Assembly (NCBI GenBank): GCA_032209605.1
Contig: JASFXZ010000001.1
Coordinates: 45,698,619 to 45,762,618 of the forward strand
Reading direction: 5' to 3'
Length of the DNA: 64,000 nt
Source: Mactromeris polynyma
Lineage: Eukaryota > Mollusca > Bivalvia > Venerida > Mactridae
Of this stretch, positions 59,101-64,000 are shown one piece after another. The notes under the pieces were generated by a model. The model did not search any database. It was not told the origin of the DNA and worked only from the letters and a program-made list of their open reading frames with translations. The stretch's first letter is position 1, and each line of letters starts with the position of its first letter. Made by a program: the position numbers and the translations under genes.

Positions 59101-62100
59101 CAACAGTGTTGACTGGGTTCACCTGCACAGTACAGGTCAGATACTCAACAGTGTTGACTGGGTTCACCTGCACAGTACAGGTCAGATACTCAACAGTGTT
59201 GACTGGGTTCACCTGCACAGTACAGGTCAGATACTCAACAGTGTTGACTGGGTTCTCCTGCACAGTACAGATACTCAACAGTGTTGACTGGGTTCACCTG
59301 CACAGTACAGGTCAGATACTCAACAGTGTTGACTGGGTTCACCTGCACAGTACAGGTCAGATACTCAACAGTGTTGACTGGGTTCACCTGCACTGTACAG
59401 GTCAGATACTCAACAGTGTTGACTGGGTTCACCTGCACAGTACAGGTCAGATACACAACAGTGTTGACTGGGTTCTCCTGCACAGTACAGGTCAGATACT
59501 CAACAGTGTTGACTGGGTTCACCTGCACAGTACAGATACACAACAGTGTTGACTGGGTTCTCCTGCACAGTACAGGTCAGATACTCAACAGTGTTGACTG
59601 GGTTCTCCTGCACAGTACAGGTCAGATACTCAACAGTGTTGACTGGGTTCTCCTGCACAGTACAGGTCAGATACTCAACAGTGTTGACTGGGTTCACCTG
59701 CACAGTACAGGTCAGATACACAACAGTGTTGACTGGGTTCACCTGCACAGTACAGGTCAGATACACAACAGTGTTGACTGGGTTCACCTGCACAGTACAG
59801 GTCAGATACACAACAGTGTTGACTGGGTTCTCCTGCACAGTACAGGTCAGATACACAACAGTGTTGACTGGGTTCACCTGCACAGTACAGGTCAGATACA
59901 CAACAGTGTTGACTGGGTTCTCCTGCACAGTACAGGTCATATACTCAACAGTGTTGACTGGGTTCTCCTGCACAGCACAGGTCAGATACACAACAGTGTT
60001 GACTGGGTTCACCTGCACAGCACAGGTCAGATACACAACAGTGTTGACTGGGTTCACCTGCACAGCACAGGTCAGATACACAACAGTGTTGACCGGGTTC
60101 ACCTGCACAGTACAGGTCAGATACTCAACAGTGTTGACTGGGTTCACCTGCACAGCACAGGTCAGATACTCAACAGTGTTGACTGGGTTCACCTGCACAG
60201 TACAGGTCAGATACACAACAGTGTTGACTGGGTTCTCCTGTACAGTACATGTCAGATACACAACAGTGTTGACTGGGTTCTCCTGCACAGTACAGGTCAG
60301 ATACACAACAGTGTTGACTGGGTTCACCTGCACAGTACATGTCAGATACACAACAGTGTTGACTGGGTTCTCCTGCACAGTACATGTCAGATACACAACA
60401 GTGTTGACTGGGTTCACCTGCACAGTACATGTCAGATACACAACAGTGTTGACTGGGTTCTCCTGCACAGTACATGTCAGATACACAACAGTGTTGACTG
60501 GGTTCTCCTGCACAGTACATGTCAGATACACAACAGTGTTGACTGGGTTCTCCTGCACAGTACAGGTCAGATACACAACAGTGTTGACTGGGTTCTCCTG
60601 CACAGCACAGGTCAGATACTCAACAGTGTTGACTGGGTTCTCCTGCACAGCACAGGTCAGATACACAACAGTGTTGACTGGGTTCTCCTGCACAGTACAG
60701 GTCAGATACTCAACAGTGTTGACTGGGTTTTCTTGCACAGTACAGATACACAACAGTGTTGACTGGGTTCTCCTGCACAGTACAGGTCAGATACTCAATA
60801 GTGTTGACTGGGTTCACCTGCACAGTACAGATACACAACAGTGTTGACTGGGTTCTCCTGCACAGTACAGGTCAGATACTCAATAGTGTTGACTGGGTTC
60901 ACCTGCACAGTACAGATACACAACAGTGTTGACTGGGTTCTCCTGCACAGCACAGGTCAGATACACAACAGTGTTGACTGGGTTCTCCTGCACAGCACAG
61001 GTCAGATACTCAACAGTGTTGACTGGGTTCTCCTGCACAGTACAGGTCAGATACACAACAGTGTTGACTGGGTTCACCTGCACTGTACAGGTCAGATACA
61101 CAACAGTGTTGACTGGGTTCTCCTGCACAGTACAGGTCAGATACTCAACAGTGTTGACTGGGTTCTCCTGCACAGTACAGGTCAGATACACAACAGTGTT
61201 GACTGGGTTCTCCTGCACAGTACAGGTCAGATACTCAACAGTGTTGACTGGGTTCTCCTGCACAGTACAGGTCAGATACACAACAGTGTTGACTGGGTTC
61301 TCCTGCACAGTACAGGTCAGATACACAACAGTGTTGACTGGGTTCACCTGCACAGTACAGGTCAGATACTCAACAGTGTTGACTGGGTTCTCCTGCACAG
61401 CACAGGTCAGATACTCAACAGTGTTGACTGGGTTCTCCTGCACAGCACAGGTCAGATACTCAACAGTGTTGACTGGGTTCTCCTGCACAGTACAGGTCAG
61501 ATACACAACAGTGTTGACTGGGTTCTCCTGCACAGCACAGGTCAGATACTCAACAGTGTTGACTGGGTTCTCCTGCACAGCACAGGTCAGATACTCAACA
61601 GTGTTGACTGGGTTCACCTGCACAGCACAGGTCAGATACTCAACAGTGTTGACTGGGTTCTCCTGCACAGTACATGTCAGATACACAACAGTGTTGACTG
61701 GGTTCTCCTGCACAGTACATGTCAGATACACAACAGTGTTGACTGGGTTCTCCTGCACAGTACAGGTCAGATACACAACAGTGTTGACTGGGTTCACCTG
61801 CACAGTACATGTCAGATACACAACAGTGTTGACTGGGTTCTCCTGCACAGTACATGTCAGATACACAACAGTGTTGACTGGGTTCACCTGCACAGTACAT
61901 GTCAGATACACAACAGTGTTGACTGGGTTCTCCTGCACAGTACATGTCAGATACACAACAGTGTTGACTGGGTTCTCCTGCACAGTACATGTCAGATACA
62001 CAACAGTGTTGACTGGGTTCTCCTGCACAGTACATGTCAGATACACAACAGTGTTGACTGGGTTCTCCTGCACAGTACATGTCAGATACACAACAGTGTT

Positions 62101-63927
62101 GACTGGGTTCTCCTGCACAGTACAGGTCAGATACACAACAGTGTTGACTGGGTTCTCCTGCACAGTACATGTCAGATACACAACAGTGTTGACTGGGTTC
62201 TCCTGCACAGTATAGGTCAGATACACAACAGTGTTGACTGGGTTCTCCTGCACAGCACAGGTCAGATACTCAACAGTGTTGACTGGGTTCACCTGCACAG
62301 TACAGATACACAACAGTGTTGACTGGGTTCTCCTGCACAGCACAGGTCAGATACTCAACAGTGTTGACTGGGTTCACCTGCACAGAACAGATACACAACA
62401 GTGTTGACTGGGTTCTCCTGCACAGTACAGGTCAGATACTCAACAGTGTTGACTGGGTTCTCCTGCACAGTACAGGTCAGATACACAACAGTGTTGACTG
62501 GGTTCTCCTGCACAGCACAGGTCAGATACTCAACAGTGTTGACTGGGTTCTCCGGCACAGTACAGGTCAGATACTCAACAGTGTTGGCTGGGTTCACCTG
62601 CACAGTACAGGTCAGATACTCAACAGTGTTGACTGGGTTCTCCTGCACAGTACAGGTCAGATACTCAACAGTGTTGACTGGGTTCTCCTGCACAGTACAG
62701 GTCAGATACTCAACAGTGTTGACTGGGTTCTCCTGCACAGCACAGGTCAGATACACAACAGTGTTGACTGGGTTCACCTGCACAGTACAGGTCAGATACA
62801 CAACAGTGTTGACTGGGTTCTCCTGCACAGCACAGGTCAGATACTCAACAGTGTTGACTGGGTTCACCTGCACAGTACAGGTCAGGTACTCAACAGTGTT
62901 GACTGGGTTCTCCTGCACAGTACAGATACTCAACAGTGTTGACTGGGTTCACCTGCACAGTACAGGTCAGATACTCAACAGTGTTGACTGGGTTCACCTG
63001 CACAGTACAGGTCAGATACACAACAGTGTTGACTGGGTTCACCTGCACAGTACAGGTCAGATACTCAACAGTGTTGACTGGGTTCACCTGCACAGTACAG
63101 GTCAGATACACAACAGTGTTGACTGGGTTCTCCTGCACAGTACAGGTCAGATACTCAACAGTGTTGACTGGGTTCACCTGCACAGTACAGATACTCAACA
63201 GTGTTGACTGGGTTCTCCTGCACAGTACAGGTCAGATACTCAACAGTGTTGACTGGGTTCTCCTGCACAGTACAGGTCAGATACTCAACAGTGTTGACTG
63301 GGTTCACCTGCACAGTACAGGTCAGATACACAACAGTGTTGACTGGGTTCACCTGCACAGTACAGGTCAGATACACAACAGTGTTGACTGGGTTGACCTG
63401 CACAGTACAGGTCAGATACACAACAGTGTTGACTGGGTTCTCCTGCACAGTACAGGTCAGATACACAACAGTGTTGACTGGGTTCACCTGCACAGTACAG
63501 GTCAGATACACAACAGTGTTGACTGGGTTCTCCTGCACAGTACAGGTCAGATACTCAACAGTGTTGACTGGGTTCTCCTGCACAGCACAGGTCAGATACA
63601 CAACAGTGTTGACTGGGTTCACCTGCACAGCACAGGTCAGATACACAACAGTGTTGACTGGGTTCACCTGCACAGCACAGGTCAGATACACAACAGTGTT
63701 GACTGGGTTCACCTGCACAGTACAGGTCAGATACTCAACAGTGTTGACTGGGTTCACCTGCACAGCACAGGTCAGATACACAACAGTGTTGACTGGGTTC
63801 ACCTGCACAGTACAGGTCAGATACTCAACAGTGTTGACTGGGTTCACCTGCACAGCACAGGTCAGATACACAACAGTGTTGACTGGGTTCACCTGCACAG
63901 CACAGGTCAGATACTCAACAGTGTTGC
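53146..63927. repeat. 45/40-bp minisatellite with higher-order structure, about 240 units
   Basis: GTTGACTGGGTTC recurs every 45 bp (53823, 53868 and on). The unit continues CCTGCACAGTACAGGTCAG and ATACTCAACAGT. Variants: TTCTCC/TTCACC, AGTACAGG/AGCACAGG/AGTACATG, ATACTC/ATACAC. About 22 units lack GTCAG and are 40 bp; eight lie in tandem at 53321-53640 and the others are single, cutting the array into superunits. Two plus frames and up to two minus frames of the 45-bp unit are stop-free, so overlapping ORFs up to 958 codons occur on both strands (LTGFSCTVQVRYSTV, VDWVLLHSTGQILNS, TVEYLTCTVQENPVN). Every long ORF ends or starts at a 40-bp unit, where the frame changes. Coding is therefore very unlikely. 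Confidence 0.98.
53321..53640. repeat. Run of eight 40-bp units inside the 45-bp array
   Basis: GTGTTGACTGGG starts at 53321, 53361, 53401, 53441, 53481, 53521, 53561 and 53601, an exact 40-bp spacing. All eight read TTCTCATGCACAG where the main array reads TTCTCCTGCACAG, and all lack GTCAG. They are essentially identical to one another, which fits a recent local expansion of one short unit. Confidence 0.97.
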
Positions 63928-64000
63928 ATTACAATATTGCAGATACCTGGTAGCTGTTCCTATGTCCGCATACATTCACTTAAAAAACTGAGTTTTCAGA
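63928..64000. other. Unique sequence right of the 45-bp array
   Basis: The array ends in CAACAGTGTTGCATTACAAT and gives way to about 70 bp of ordinary sequence before the window ends. Nothing is recognised. Confidence 0.5.

Overview
The window looks like a piece of an animal nuclear genome, most likely a marine invertebrate and probably a bivalve or other mollusc. That placement is an inference. It rests on the AT-rich composition, the frequent ACATGT-type words, tRNA-headed SINEs, Jockey/CR1/L2-type LINEs, Tc1/mariner remnants, many MITEs and very large minisatellites. There is no bacterial gene layout. I could not recognise a single intact host protein-coding gene. The only protein similarities I can support are decayed transposon proteins.

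Layout. Positions 1-13.9 kb are AT-rich sequence littered with old mobile elements: a tRNA-type SINE with an internal insertion (1219-1675), a LINE 3' remnant (3180-3720), a frameshifted and truncated Tc1 transposase (5467-6083), a pair of ~285-bp inverted arms 1.9 kb apart (7261-7550 and 9465-9746), a palindromic MITE (13455-13700) and several copies of a dispersed repeat that I call family A. From about 14 kb onward minisatellites dominate. Their unit lengths are 47 bp (14.05-17.5 kb), 25 bp (19.7-20.4 kb), 37 bp (22.8-26.6 kb), 29 bp (28.0-34.8 kb), 17 bp twice (35.5-35.9 and 36.1-37.4 kb), 38 bp (37.7-38.1 kb), 92 bp (41.4-41.8 plus 44.9-45.5 kb), 57 bp (49.5-51.2 kb) and 45/40 bp (53.15-63.93 kb). 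Together they make up nearly half of the window.

The best-preserved mobile element is a LINE at 41838-44887 on the minus strand. It is inserted in the middle of the 92-bp array with an apparent 8-bp target duplication. It is 5'-truncated inside the endonuclease domain, and a frameshift in reverse transcriptase motif A removes the first catalytic aspartate region.

Two points stand out. First, at least two tandem arrays (52 bp and 37 bp) appear to have grown out of pieces of the same dispersed element, family A, and the 47-bp array directly abuts another copy. Second, the 45-bp array has a higher-order structure. Occasional units that are exactly 5 bp short (40 bp) divide it into superunits of 40 + 45n bp, and a ten-unit block marked by CATGT variants recurs in it. 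The very long open reading frames in the arrays follow from stop-free repeat units and are not convincing genes. The 57-bp array is the only case where the unit length locks one frame into a continuous 589-codon ORF, so it merits a transcript check.
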